64,000 bases of DNA from Azophilus sp965247035 (GTDB taxonomy: Bacteria; Pseudomonadota; Gammaproteobacteria; Pseudomonadales; Azotimanducaceae). This document shows, piece by piece, positions 17,828 to 27,135 of this stretch. The stretch spans positions 682,001 to 746,000 of the forward strand of contig CBDFGJ010000001.1 of NCBI GenBank assembly GCA_965247035.1, given 5' to 3'. The notes beneath the pieces were generated by a model, which saw nothing but the letters and a program-made list of their open reading frames with translations, was not told the DNA's origin and searched no databases. A program made the translations under genes and the position numbers. Position 1 is the first letter of the stretch, and each line of letters begins with the position of its first letter.

Positions 17828-18139
17828 TTAAATGCAAAGCGTTGGCGGCGGCAGTCCGGCGATCTTGGCGGCGAGCTTGGCCGGGTTGCCGGGAAACAGT
17901 TTCAGCAGGTGCAGACTGCTGCCCTTGTCATCGCCTAGCCGAGTCCGCACCAACTTTACGAGGGGGCGCATGGTCGGGCTGAGGTCGTGGGCGTCGTGAT
18001 ACGCCCGCATTAGGTGAATGATCTCCCAGTGTTCATTGGTCAGCTTAAGGCTGCAACCGCGAGCGATGTGCTCGGCCACTGTTGGGGTCCAGTCGGCCAA
18101 GTTGCGCAGATAGCCTTCTCTATCGGTTGGCGGCAGCAT
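17828..18139 (-). CDS. tusE: Sulfur-relay protein TusE/DsrC family
   Basis: Final sulfur carrier of the Tus relay, passing persulfide from TusBCD to MnmA for 2-thiouridine in tRNA. 103 residues. YLRNLADWTPTVAEHIARG and the C-terminal IAGLPPPTLCI match the family. Only the penultimate Cys is present; the second Cys of true DsrC (about ten residues earlier) is replaced, which favours tRNA thiolation over dissimilatory sulfur metabolism. Stop codon abuts element R1a. Confidence 0.88.
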   Translation of the reverse strand: MLPPTDREGYLRNLADWTPTVAEHIARGCSLKLTNEHWEIIHLMRAYHDAHDLSPTMRPLVKLVRTRLGDDKGSSLHLLKLFPGNPAKLAAKIAGLPPPTLCI

Positions 18140-18147
18140 TTAAACCT

Positions 18148-18387
18148 CTAGTGGAGTGGGCTTGGGGCGCTGACCTGCCAGCCCGGCTCGTGCTGGCGTC
18201 CATCCTTCGGCACAGCAACGGGGCCGTGCGCTGGTAGCCCGCGTCCTAAACCCTCTCGGAACCCAGTCACGATCAGGTCCGCTCCGTTCAAGGTAGTTCC
18301 ACCAAAGGCATCACCACGTTGGACCTCTTGCTTGCCGGAATTCATCTCAAAATCCCTGACGAAGGGGTGCGGTGCTAGACCGTCCAA
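18148..18387 (-). CDS. Possible small ORF between tusB and tusE
   Basis: A 79-residue open frame on the same strand as the tus genes, starting within the last codons of tusB (or at ATG 18345, MNSGKQEVQRGDAF) and ending 8 bp before tusE. No family recognised; Gly-rich and polar, no membrane segment. It may simply be a spacer. Its strand, fit between the genes and lack of overlap with tusE are the only support. Confidence 0.25.
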   Translation of the reverse strand: MDGLAPHPFVRDFEMNSGKQEVQRGDAFGGTTLNGADLIVTGFREGLGRGLPAHGPVAVPKDGRQHEPGWQVSAPSPLH

Positions 18388-18644
18388 GTCACCACGCGGT
18401 CATAGCTGACCACGAGGTTGACAAAGTCAGCAAAAGAAACCGCACGAACCCGATCTGGAAGGCGACCAATCAGGCCCCGGGCACGAATGTCCGGCTCCAA
18501 GGCTTGAATGTCGGCGCTCGCGCCAGCGGCTTGCCGTGCTGCGTAAACACCATCCTCAATCAACAACACGGCGTCTTCCGAGGACAGCAACGGCTCGCAG
18601 TCCCGCCAAGCCGCAGCCTTGTTCACCAAGTGGAGCGTCGCCAT
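18375..18644 (-). CDS. tusB: Sulfur-relay protein TusB/DsrH
   Basis: Subunit of the TusBCD persulfide-transfer hexamer. 89 residues. MATLHLVNKAAAWRDCEPLL and AVLLIEDGVYAARQ match the DsrH fold; FVNLVVSYDRVVTW is the usual end. It lies 2 bp after tusC in the order tusD-tusC-tusB. Confidence 0.85.
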   Translation of the reverse strand: MATLHLVNKAAAWRDCEPLLSSEDAVLLIEDGVYAARQAAGASADIQALEPDIRARGLIGRLPDRVRAVSFADFVNLVVSYDRVVTWTV

Positions 18645-18646
18645 GG

Positions 18647-19003
18647 TTAGCCCGTGATAATGTCCTGTTGATTGATGAGACGCTGCTGCTCGGCGTAACC
18701 GAGCAGGGTCACGGGCAAGCAGAAATCACTAGCCGTCAAGTGCAGGCGCTCCATGGAGGACCGGCAAGCGAAAAAACGCTCTAGGCCGTAGTCCGGGAAG
18801 GCGCTGAGCACTTTAGCGATGGTGCGCCGGCCAAGGGCCGCGCCTTCCTGCCCGCGCAAGAGTTGATGCAGCCCAGTGCCCTTGAACAGCAAGCTGACCT
18901 CCTGCTCAAACACGCCCGCGACCAAGATGGACTCCAAGGTTTCAAGCGCATAGCTGGAAGCATAGGGCGCTTGGTTCAGCAAAAACAGAATGCGCTTGAC
19001 CAT
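18647..19003 (-). CDS. tusC: Sulfur-relay protein TusC/DsrF
   Basis: DsrE/F-fold subunit of TusBCD. Start at ATG 19003 (MVKRILFLLNQAPYASSYAL) chosen because the family begins here; the open frame extends upstream only through tusD in another frame. 118 residues. The ATG overlaps the last base of tusD, indicating translational coupling. Confidence 0.88.
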   Translation of the reverse strand: MVKRILFLLNQAPYASSYALETLESILVAGVFEQEVSLLFKGTGLHQLLRGQEGAALGRRTIAKVLSAFPDYGLERFFACRSSMERLHLTASDFCLPVTLLGYAEQQRLINQQDIITG

Positions 19004-19506
19004 CAAGCGGCAAAGGTCACAAAGCGGTCGGATGCGGTCATGGCTTCTATCAGCGGCCCCAAGCCGACGATGGTGAAGGCCGCATGGGCGGTGGCGCCGT
19101 CTTGGTCGTAGCGGTCCCCTTCCTCCGCGTTCAATATGCCGCGTTTCAACGCATTGGCGATGCATAGCGCAAGCTCCACGCCGTGGGCTTCGTGCAGCTG
19201 CACCCAGCCAGCTTGAACGTCCTGTTCATCTCTAGGCGCAATGCTATGGCGGGCAGCGATTAGCACGGCATCGTGGTAGAAGAAGACCCGATGGATTTGA
19301 TGGCCCAAACCGAGGGCGCTTTGGGCGAAACGCAGCGCTGTCCCGGCGGCGGCGGAACTGTGCGGGGCACCATGAACGGCGATGGATATGATCAGGACGA
19401 ACTCCCTTGATGGAAGATGGCGGTGGCAGTATAGCAGCGCTGTTAGCTGTTCAACCTGAACTCGTCCCGATCCGGCGCGTTCATTCCGTGCGGCGCAGGC
19501 GAGCAT
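19003..19506 (-). CDS. tusD: Sulfurtransferase TusD/DsrE
   Basis: Accepts sulfur from TusA; the reactive Cys is in VELALCIANALKRGI, where E. coli TusD has Cys78. Family homology starts at about VLIISIAVHGAPHSSAAAG, some 37 residues after the first ATG (19506). No ATG, GTG or TTG lies nearer; an AAGGGAG SD-like sequence stands 6 bases before a CTG at 19395. Either the protein has an extra N-terminus or it starts at a rare codon. First of the tusDCBE operon. Confidence 0.85.
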   Translation of the reverse strand: MLACAARNERAGSGRVQVEQLTALLYCHRHLPSREFVLIISIAVHGAPHSSAAAGTALRFAQSALGLGHQIHRVFFYHDAVLIAARHSIAPRDEQDVQAGWVQLHEAHGVELALCIANALKRGILNAEEGDRYDQDGATAHAAFTIVGLGPLIEAMTASDRFVTFAA

Positions 19507-19596
19507 TCAGCGCACTCGGGATTTCGCGAATAAGGGTGAAAGCGCATACAATTTGCCGGCTTGGTGACTGTAACGCTCAACAAGGCGACCGCGCAT

Positions 19597-20808
19597 ATGG
19601 CTAACAAGCCTCTGGCCGGGATTCGGCTGATCGATCTCACCCACATGCTGTCCGGTCCCTATGCCGGCATGATTCTGGCCGACCTCGGTTGCGACACGGT
19701 GAAGGTGGAGCCGCCGGACAAGGGAGAGGGGACGCGCCGTTTGCTGGAGGATGACCCGAAATACTCCCTTGGCGGCATGGGCGCCTACTTCTTTTGCTTG
19801 AACCGCAACAAGCGCTCGGTCGCCATTGACCTCAAGTCCGTAACCGGGCTGGAATTCTTCTACGAGCTGGTGCAGCACGCCGATGTGGTGCTCGACAACT
19901 TTTCGGCCGGCGTGACCAAGCGGCTGAAGATCGATCACCCCACCTTGGCGGCGCACAACCCGCGCATCGTGACCTGTACGGTCACCGGCTTTGGCGAAGA
20001 TGGCCCTCTTTGCAAGCGTCCGGCATTTGATCAGATCGTGCAAGGGCTAGGCGGGGGCATGTCAATTACCGGCATGGGGCCGGACCAGCCAGTGCGCGCC
20101 GGCATCCCCATCGGCGACTTGGGTGGCGGCATGTTCGCCGTCATGGGCGTGCAAGCGGCGCTCTTGGCGCGGGAACGAACCGGCATCGGCCAACATGTGG
20201 ACATCTCCATGCTGGACGTGCAGGTCAGCCTGCTCAACTATATGGCCACCATGTATGCCATGTCTGACGAAATCCCGCAGCCCATCGGCAACAGCCACTT
20301 CGTGCATACCCCCTATAACACCTTCGCCACCGCCGACGACACCATTATCATCGCTGTGATCGGCGACCTCTTTTGGCCACCATTGCTGGACGTGGTGGAC
20401 ATCGAGGAACTGCGCACGCCTCTTTTTTCCACGGCGCCCATGCGCCTGAAGGAGAAAGCGTTTATCGAAGGCTTGATCGCAGAGCGGCTTAAGACCCGCC
20501 CCGCTACCGAATGGCTGGATGCTTTGGCAGCGGCCCGCGTTCCCTGCGCCCGGGTCAACAACTTTGCCCAAGCGCTCAACGATCCTCAGATCCATCATCG
20601 CAATATGTTTGTTGAACTGCGCCACCCCGCCGGCGGCAGTGCGCGGGTGCCGGGCAACCCCATCAAGCTTTCGATCGATGACGGTGATTCTTTTACGCCG
20701 CCGCCACTGCTCGGTGCGGACACGTGGGCGGTGCTTGAAGAGTGGGCCGAGCTGCCGAAGGAGCGCATCGCCGCCGGCATTGCGGCCGGGGCATTGCAGC
20801 AGGACTGA
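19597..20808 (+). CDS. CaiB/BaiF family acyl-CoA transferase
   Basis: Type III CoA-transferase that moves CoA between carboxylic acids. 403 residues from ATG 19597 (MANKPLAGIRLIDLTHMLSG). LADLGCDTVKVEPPDKGEGT and the Asp-containing IGDLGGGMFAVMGV (covalent intermediate) identify it. GIGQHVDISMLD is the usual dimer segment. It is followed after 14 bp by an HMG-CoA-lyase-like gene and then hyuAB, so it probably activates or recycles the acid handled by that pathway. Substrate unknown. Confidence 0.9.
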   Translation: MANKPLAGIRLIDLTHMLSGPYAGMILADLGCDTVKVEPPDKGEGTRRLLEDDPKYSLGGMGAYFFCLNRNKRSVAIDLKSVTGLEFFYELVQHADVVLDNFSAGVTKRLKIDHPTLAAHNPRIVTCTVTGFGEDGPLCKRPAFDQIVQGLGGGMSITGMGPDQPVRAGIPIGDLGGGMFAVMGVQAALLARERTGIGQHVDISMLDVQVSLLNYMATMYAMSDEIPQPIGNSHFVHTPYNTFATADDTIIIAVIGDLFWPPLLDVVDIEELRTPLFSTAPMRLKEKAFIEGLIAERLKTRPATEWLDALAAARVPCARVNNFAQALNDPQIHHRNMFVELRHPAGGSARVPGNPIKLSIDDGDSFTPPPLLGADTWAVLEEWAELPKERIAAGIAAGALQQD

Positions 20809-20822
20809 CCGGGGGCACTGAC

Positions 20823-21719
20823 TTGGAGCAAGTGATCGTCAATGACGTCTCCCCCCGGGACGGCCTACAGAATGATCCGGTCGCCGTCTCGGCGAACGAC
20901 CGCGCCAAGTTGATTGAAGGCTTGGTGAACGCGGGTGTGCCGGCGGTGGAAGTGGCCAGCTTCGTCAGCCCAAGGGCGGTGCCGAGAATGGCGGGCGCAG
21001 CGGAAGTGGTGGCCACCCTTGACTTGGATCAGGCCGATTTCACCGCGCTGGTGCCGAACCGCAAAGGTTACGAGCTAGCGCGGGCGGCCGGAATGCGTTC
21101 CGTCGCCTTGGTGTTGGCGGCCACCGAAACCATGAATCGCGAGAACATCAACATGAGTCTCGACCAGGCGGTGGGCGTTTGCAGGGAGACCCTGCAACAA
21201 GCGTGCATGGACGGCCTGCGGGCGCGGGCCTACGTTGCGGTCGCTTTTGAATGCCCCTTTGAAGGCCAGGTGTCGAGCGCTGTCGTGGAGCGGCTGGCGG
21301 CAAAGATGTTTGCGGCCGGTGCGGAGGAAGTCATCATCGCCGACACCATCGGTGCCGGCAATCCGGCTCAAACCAAGTCTTTGTTTGGCCGGTTGATCGC
21401 CGCCTTTGAAGCCGTGCGGCTGTCCGCCCATCTGCACGACACCCGAGCCCTGGCCCTCGCCAACACATGGCAAGCGCTGGAGTGCGGCATCCGCAAATTC
21501 GATGCCTCCGCCGGCGGGCTTGGCGGTTGCCCCTTCGCGCCGGGAGCGGCCGGCAACTTGGCAACGGAGGATTTGATCAGCCTGCTGCACCAAGCGGGCT
21601 TCCATACGGGCGTCGATTTGCCGGCTTTGCTGCAAGTGGTCAGTTACATCGAGTCACTCGTCGGTCGTCCCGTCGGCGGGCGGACATTACCTTGGTTACG
21701 CTCCAAGGAGGGCGCGTGA
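20823..21719 (+). CDS. Hydroxymethylglutaryl-CoA lyase-like enzyme
   Basis: TIM-barrel lyase of the HMGL family, which cleaves 3-hydroxy-3-methylglutaryl-CoA or related citramalyl-type CoA esters. NDVSPRDGLQND (metal and base), ENINMSLDQAV, LHDTRALALANTWQALE and the Cys loop GGLGGCPFAPGAAGN are present. About 298 residues from TTG 20823 behind GGGGGC; GTG 20832 is an alternative. Its stop overlaps the GTG start of hyuA. Confidence 0.88.
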   Translation: MEQVIVNDVSPRDGLQNDPVAVSANDRAKLIEGLVNAGVPAVEVASFVSPRAVPRMAGAAEVVATLDLDQADFTALVPNRKGYELARAAGMRSVALVLAATETMNRENINMSLDQAVGVCRETLQQACMDGLRARAYVAVAFECPFEGQVSSAVVERLAAKMFAAGAEEVIIADTIGAGNPAQTKSLFGRLIAAFEAVRLSAHLHDTRALALANTWQALECGIRKFDASAGGLGGCPFAPGAAGNLATEDLISLLHQAGFHTGVDLPALLQVVSYIESLVGRPVGGRTLPWLRSKEGA

Positions 21720-23774
21720 CTTATAGATTGGGCGTGGACGTGGGTGGTACGTTCACGGACCTGTTGCTGATCAACGAGGGCAGCGGCGAGACCTGGACCG
21801 CTAAGGTGCCATCGACGCCGGAGGATCCTGCCCTCGGCGTATTGGACGGGATCGCTCGCATTTGTGACCAGTCTCGGGTTGACCCGGCGCAGATCAAATT
21901 GGTGATGCACGGCACGACGGTCGCCACCAACGCCGTGTTGACCGGCCACGGAGCCAAGGTCGGCTTGGTGACCACCGAAGGCTACGAGCAGACCCTGCAG
22001 GTTGCCCGTTCCTTCTGCCCGGGCGGATTGGGGGGGCTGGGTCACCTTTATCAAGAAACCTTTACTTGCCCCCTTGGAATTGACCATCGGAGCCCATGAG
22101 CGAATCGCCGCCGATGGTGCCGTGATTACCGCCCTTGATGAGAGTGGGTTGCGCGAGAAACTGGAAAACCTTCGTGCGCGAGCAAGGATTGAGGCGCTTA
22201 CCATCTGTTTTATCAATGCCTACGTCAACGGCGAGCACGAACGCCGCGCTGCCGAGGTCGCCAGACAGGTATTTGACGCGCTGCCCATCTCCATTTCCAG
22301 CGAATTGGCGCCGGAGATGCAGGAATACGAGCGCACCGAAACCACCGTGGTCAATTCCTACGTCCAGCCGGAAGTGTCCAAGTACGTGGACAGCCTGCAA
22401 CGGTCCTTAAGCGAACGCTTGGGGCCGAGCGCGCAACTTTCCATCCTGCGCTCCGACGGCGGCTTGGCATCGGCCCGCGCCGCTGCGCAATCGCCCGTGA
22501 ATCTGCTGATGTCCGGACCGGCCGGCGGCGTGACCGGGGCCATGTATTGCCGCCGCCGGGCCGGCTTCGACAACATCCTTACTTTCGACATGGGCGGCAC
22601 CTCCACCGACGTGGCCCTGATTCAGAACGGCCGCGCCCGGCTCCGCCGCGAAACCTTCGTCGGCGACGTGAAGGTGCGCGCACCCTCGGTGGACGTGCGC
22701 TCTATCGGCGCCGGCGGCGGTTCCATCGCGTTTGTTCCTGAGCTGACCAAAGCTCTGCGGGTCGGTACGGAATCAGCCGGCGCGGTGCCCGGCCCAGCTT
22801 GCTATATGAAAGGCGGCGCAGAGCCCACCGTCTGCGACGCCAACGTAGTCCTCGGCTATCTGCCGGCGGAGGTGCAACTCGGCGGCACCATGAAAATCAA
22901 CCGGCGGGCGGCGGAGGCAGCAGTGCAGAAGATCGCTGACGCCATGGGCATCAGCCTGCTTGATGCAGCCGAGGGTGTTGTCAAAGTGGTGAACGAATCC
23001 ATGTTTGGCGCGCTGCGGCTGGTGTCGGTTGAACAGGGCTATGATCCACGGGACTTCTCGCTCGTGGGGTTTGGCGGCGCCGGGCCTCTACACGCCAATG
23101 CGCTAGGCATTCTGACCGGGGCTTGGCCGGTGATCATACCGCCTGGCCCTGGCGTGTTGTGCGCGTATGGCGACGCCACCACTCGGGTGCAGGACGAGGC
23201 TGCTCGCACGTACGTCGCTATGGCCGAGGAAATATCCGCGCACCGCTTGCTGACCGATTTGCTTCAGTTGCAGCGCAAGGCCGGGGCGTCTTTGCTGGCC
23301 GACGGCATTGCCGAGTCGAATCACGAAGTCACCTTTCAAGCCGACCTCCGTTATGCTGGCCAGGCCTTCCAAATTACCGTGGAATTCACCGAGGACGAAT
23401 TGAAGGCGTTGGGCGTCGCCCGCCTGACGGAAGCCTTTGATGACGAGCACGAGCAGTTGTTTACGTTCAAGTTAGGCGATGAGCACGAGATACTGATGAT
23501 CCGTGCGGTGGTCAAGGCTAGAGCCAACAGCCTTGCCGAACTGCGGCTCGGACGGACGGGGGCGAAGCGGCGGCAGGGCTTGGTCGCCGACTCGCGGTTT
23601 TACTACGAAGGCGAACACCACGACGCAGCAATATATGACCGCAGCGGGCTCAACGAAGGTCTGTTGGTGCCAGGACCGGCCATTGTTTGCGAAATGGATT
23701 CCACCACCCTAGTGTTGCCGGACCATCAGGCTCAAGTGGATTCAGTCGGCAATTTGCTGATAACCCGCACATGA
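21716..23774 (+). pseudogene. Hydantoinase/oxoprolinase A subunit (HyuA), frameshifted at a G7 tract
   Basis: ATP-dependent hydantoinase/5-oxoprolinase-type subunit. Starts GTG 21716 (YRLGVDVGGTFTDLLLIN, the actin-like phosphate loop). The first frame ends at 22099. The second begins in another frame at about 22030 (WVTFIKKPLLAPLELTIGAH) and continues to 23774 with FDMGGTSTDVALI and GAGGGSIAFV. The switch falls on seven G at 22030-22036; with six G the reading is continuous (GGLGGWVTF) and gives 685 residues, normal length. It could be an error, a real mutation or a slippage site. HyuB follows 85 bp downstream. Confidence 0.88.
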
Positions 23775-23859
23775 CGCCAAGGGCGGTGATGAAATTTTAT
23801 CTTTCAACAAGCTGGTTGGCGCCATGTTCAGGCTAGATCAGCAGGGGTAAGGGGCCGCC

Positions 23860-25728
23860 GTGTCTGCAAGGATTATCCAAAGCAACAGCAAGCCGCTCAG
23901 AAGCGTTGCTGTGGAGGGGGTGACCGTGGACATCATCGAGAACGCCCTCAAGAACGCGCTGGTGGAAATGGATGCCGTCCTGTTCCGCACCGCCATGTCG
24001 CCCGGAATCCGCGAGCAGGGAGATTGCTTTCCCATGATCGCCAATGTTGAAGGCAAGATGGTGGTGGGGCAATTCGGCTCCTTCATCGGGTCTTTCCTCA
24101 AAGCTTACGATGGCGAAGTTGAACAGGGCGATATCCTCCTCACTAACGACCCCTATCTCTGCAACGCGGCGGTGTCCCACCTGCCAGATTGGTTGGTGCT
24201 GAAGCCAGTGTTCAAAGCCGGCCGCCACATCGCTTGGACAGCCATGTTCGGGCATATGTCGGACAACGGCGGCATGGTGCCTGGCTCAATCCCGATCCGG
24301 GCCACCACCATCTTCCAAGAGGGCATCCGCATTCCCCCGATCAAGCTCTACCGCAAGGGTGAACTGCAAGGCGACATTCTGGAGTTGGTCCTGCACAACG
24401 TGCGCACCTCCGAGTGGAACCGCTTCGACCTCAACGCCTTGGTGGCGGCTTGCAATACTGCGGCCAAGCGGGTTCTGGAACTCACCGAACGCTTCAGTGA
24501 CGACATCCTCCACACCACTATGGGAATCATGCTGAAGCGCAACTACGATGCGATGAAGGCGGTCATTGAGATGGTGGTGCCGGAACAACCGCGCATCTTT
24601 ACCGACTACATCTGTGACGACGGCATGGGCATGGGACCTTACAAGATCCAGTGCCGGCTGTGGCGCGAAGGCTCCCGGGCCATCTTCGACTTCGACGGCA
24701 CCGACCCGCAAGCTCAAAGCTCGGTCAACTTCTATCTCAACGAAGACATGTTCAAGATGTTCTTCGGCTCCTTCACCATCAACATCGTCGATCCGCAGAT
24801 CGCGTTCAACGATGGGTTCTATGACTTGGTGGATGTGCACATACCCCAGGGAACCTTGCTGAAACCGAACTTTCCGGCGGCGTTGTCGGGACGCACCCAT
24901 GCCCTTGGCCGCATCTTCGACGTGCTCGGTGCCCTGTTGGGCATGGGCGCGCCGGATCAATTGCTGAACGCGGCCGGATTTTCCGATTCGCCGCACCTGT
25001 TCTATTCCGGCTACGATGACAAGGGCGAATGGTTCCAGTTGTTCCAGATCGGTTTTGGCGGCATTCCCGGCCGGCCAATAGGAGACGGACTCGACGGCCA
25101 TTCCCTGTGGCCAGGCTTCACCAACGTCCCTAACGAATTCATCGAATCCTATTTCCCGCTGCGCATCGAACGCTACGAAACGATCATTGACTCCGGCGGC
25201 GCCGGCCTGCATCGAGGCGGCAATGGCCTCAGCGTCGCCTACCGCTTCCTGTGCGATGGTGAAATAGGCATCCACGACGAGCGCTGGCTCACCTACCCTT
25301 GGGGCGTAAACGGCGGTGAGACCGGCATGCGCTCCAGCAAGCGTTTGCTGCGTGCGGACGGCAGCGAAACCTGGCTGCCGGCGAAAACCGAAAATATACA
25401 GGTCAAGACCGGCGATCTGCTCTACTTCAACACTTGGGGCGGCGGCGGCTGGGGTGACCCCTATGCGCGGGACCCCCAATTGGTGCTGGCGGACGTTTGC
25501 CGCGGATTAGTGTCCGTGGACGGTGCTCGCCGCTACGGCGTGGTGATTGACGGTGCGATGGTCGGTGCGCGCGCCACCGAGGAACTGCGGGCCGAACTCG
25601 TTGCCCAGCGCGGCGATGACGTTCCAGTGTTCAACTACGGCGGCACCATTGAGGAGATCAAGGCCCGCTGCCAAAAAGAGACCCATCTGCTTGCGCCCAA
25701 AACGCCAGCATTTCACAATCAGGCCTAG
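23860..25728 (+). CDS. Hydantoinase/oxoprolinase B subunit (HyuB)
   Basis: Partner of HyuA. 622 residues from GTG 23860, behind GGGGTAAGGGG. VTVDIIENALKNALVEMDAV, FRTAMSPGIREQGDCFPM, LTNDPYLCNAAVSHLPDW and the C-terminal TWGGGGWGDPYARDP match HyuB, but GGGGWGDP and the extra C-terminal ~60 residues are also seen in the acetone-carboxylase-related members. Intact, unlike its partner gene. Confidence 0.9.
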   Translation: MSARIIQSNSKPLRSVAVEGVTVDIIENALKNALVEMDAVLFRTAMSPGIREQGDCFPMIANVEGKMVVGQFGSFIGSFLKAYDGEVEQGDILLTNDPYLCNAAVSHLPDWLVLKPVFKAGRHIAWTAMFGHMSDNGGMVPGSIPIRATTIFQEGIRIPPIKLYRKGELQGDILELVLHNVRTSEWNRFDLNALVAACNTAAKRVLELTERFSDDILHTTMGIMLKRNYDAMKAVIEMVVPEQPRIFTDYICDDGMGMGPYKIQCRLWREGSRAIFDFDGTDPQAQSSVNFYLNEDMFKMFFGSFTINIVDPQIAFNDGFYDLVDVHIPQGTLLKPNFPAALSGRTHALGRIFDVLGALLGMGAPDQLLNAAGFSDSPHLFYSGYDDKGEWFQLFQIGFGGIPGRPIGDGLDGHSLWPGFTNVPNEFIESYFPLRIERYETIIDSGGAGLHRGGNGLSVAYRFLCDGEIGIHDERWLTYPWGVNGGETGMRSSKRLLRADGSETWLPAKTENIQVKTGDLLYFNTWGGGGWGDPYARDPQLVLADVCRGLVSVDGARRYGVVIDGAMVGARATEELRAELVAQRGDDVPVFNYGGTIEEIKARCQKETHLLAPKTPAFHNQA

Positions 25729-25881
25729 GCCGGATTGAACCGAGCGTTGGCCAAAGCTCCGGTCGTCGTAGAATGTGGTCAAATGATTTTTGTCCTGAGC
25801 GGCCGCCGACTGTGGCCAATTGCGGTCGGGCGCTACATAGGCAGTCATGGACTGCCAAGTTATTGAACGGAAACCAATTTG

Positions 25882-27015
25882 ATGGATTTACTGCAGGGCG
25901 TACGGGTACTCAGCGTGGAGCACTATGGGGCCGGGCCATACGGCACCGGATTATTGGCGAACCTCGGCGCTGAAGTGGTCAAGGTGGAGAACGGGGCCAC
26001 TGGCGGCGACTATTCTCGCTCGGTCGGTCCTTACTTGCTTGGCGAGCAGGACAGTCAGTTCCACCAAGCCTTCAATCGCGGCAAGAAGAGCGTCAACCTA
26101 GATTTGAAATCGTCCGCCGGACGCACCCGGTTTGAACGGTTGGTGCAGGATGCGGATGCGGTGGCCAACAACTTGCGCGGCGACCAGCCGGAGAAACTGC
26201 GCTTGCGCTATGCTGATCTATCCCACCTGAAGCCATCCTTGGTCTGCGCGCACCTATCCGCCTACGGACGTGACAACGCCCGCGCCGCATGGCCTGGCTA
26301 CGACTACTTGATGCAGGCGGAGTGCGGATTCTTAAGCCTCACCGGCGAGCCGGACACCCCACCGGCTCGCTTCGGCCTATCCATGGTGGACTACATGACC
26401 GGCGCGATGATGGCCTTGTCCTTGGTCAGCGCCGTCCTGCGCGCAAGGCAAACCGGACAGGGCTGTGATCTGGATGCTTCCCTTTACGACACCGCTTTGC
26501 ATCAGCTGTCCTATCCGGCCGTGTGGTACTTGAACGAGGGCCTTCGCACGACCCGCCTTGGCCGGTCCTCCCATCCCAGCATTGCCCCCAGCCAGTTGTT
26601 CCGCACCGCCGATAGTTGGCTCTTCGTCATGTGCCAAACGCCCAAGTTTTGGCAACTGTTTTGCGCGGCCATAGAGCGGCTCGACTTAGAGCAGGACCAG
26701 CGTTTTGGCGACGCTGCCTCTCGGCTGGCCAACCGGCAGGCTCTGCAGGATGAGATCGAGCAGACCCTGACCCAAGCCTCCACCAGCCATTGGGTGCAAC
26801 TGTTTGCGGGTGTGGTGCCCGTGGCGCCGGTCAACGACATCGCTTCGGCGCTCGATAACCCCTTCGCCGAAGAGGTGGGCATGCTCAACACCGTGGCGCA
26901 TCCCGAACGGGAGGGTGGCTTGCGCATGTTGTCCAGCCCGATCAAGGTGAACGGGCAACGGGGGCCCGACCGACGAGCTCCTATGTTGGGGGAGCACGAC
27001 GACGAGTTTCCTTAG
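25882..27015 (+). CDS. CaiB/BaiF family acyl-CoA transferase (second copy in cluster)
   Basis: 377 residues from ATG 25882 (MDLLQGVRVLSVEHYGAGPY). LLANLGAEVVKVENGATGGD is the family N-terminus; the catalytic Asp is in GLSMVDYMTGAMMALS. Clearly different from the paralogue at 19597, so probably a different acid. Separated from hyuB by 153 bp and from the downstream dehydrogenase by 120 bp, all on one strand. Confidence 0.9.
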   Translation: MDLLQGVRVLSVEHYGAGPYGTGLLANLGAEVVKVENGATGGDYSRSVGPYLLGEQDSQFHQAFNRGKKSVNLDLKSSAGRTRFERLVQDADAVANNLRGDQPEKLRLRYADLSHLKPSLVCAHLSAYGRDNARAAWPGYDYLMQAECGFLSLTGEPDTPPARFGLSMVDYMTGAMMALSLVSAVLRARQTGQGCDLDASLYDTALHQLSYPAVWYLNEGLRTTRLGRSSHPSIAPSQLFRTADSWLFVMCQTPKFWQLFCAAIERLDLEQDQRFGDAASRLANRQALQDEIEQTLTQASTSHWVQLFAGVVPVAPVNDIASALDNPFAEEVGMLNTVAHPEREGGLRMLSSPIKVNGQRGPDRRAPMLGEHDDEFP

Positions 27016-27135
27016 CAGGTGCTAGCGCAAGCGCCACCATGCCTCTGCTTGGGGCTTGGATTTTGAAGTTGCCAATAAACCAAAATTGCAAACGGCTTTC
27101 TAGTAGACAAAACACTAAGCGGCAGGAGTAAATCT

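Noticed and set aside
24286..25479. 397-codon open frame on the minus strand
   Set aside because: It lies antisense to hyuB; composition follows from the GC-rich sense codons and no family motif is seen.
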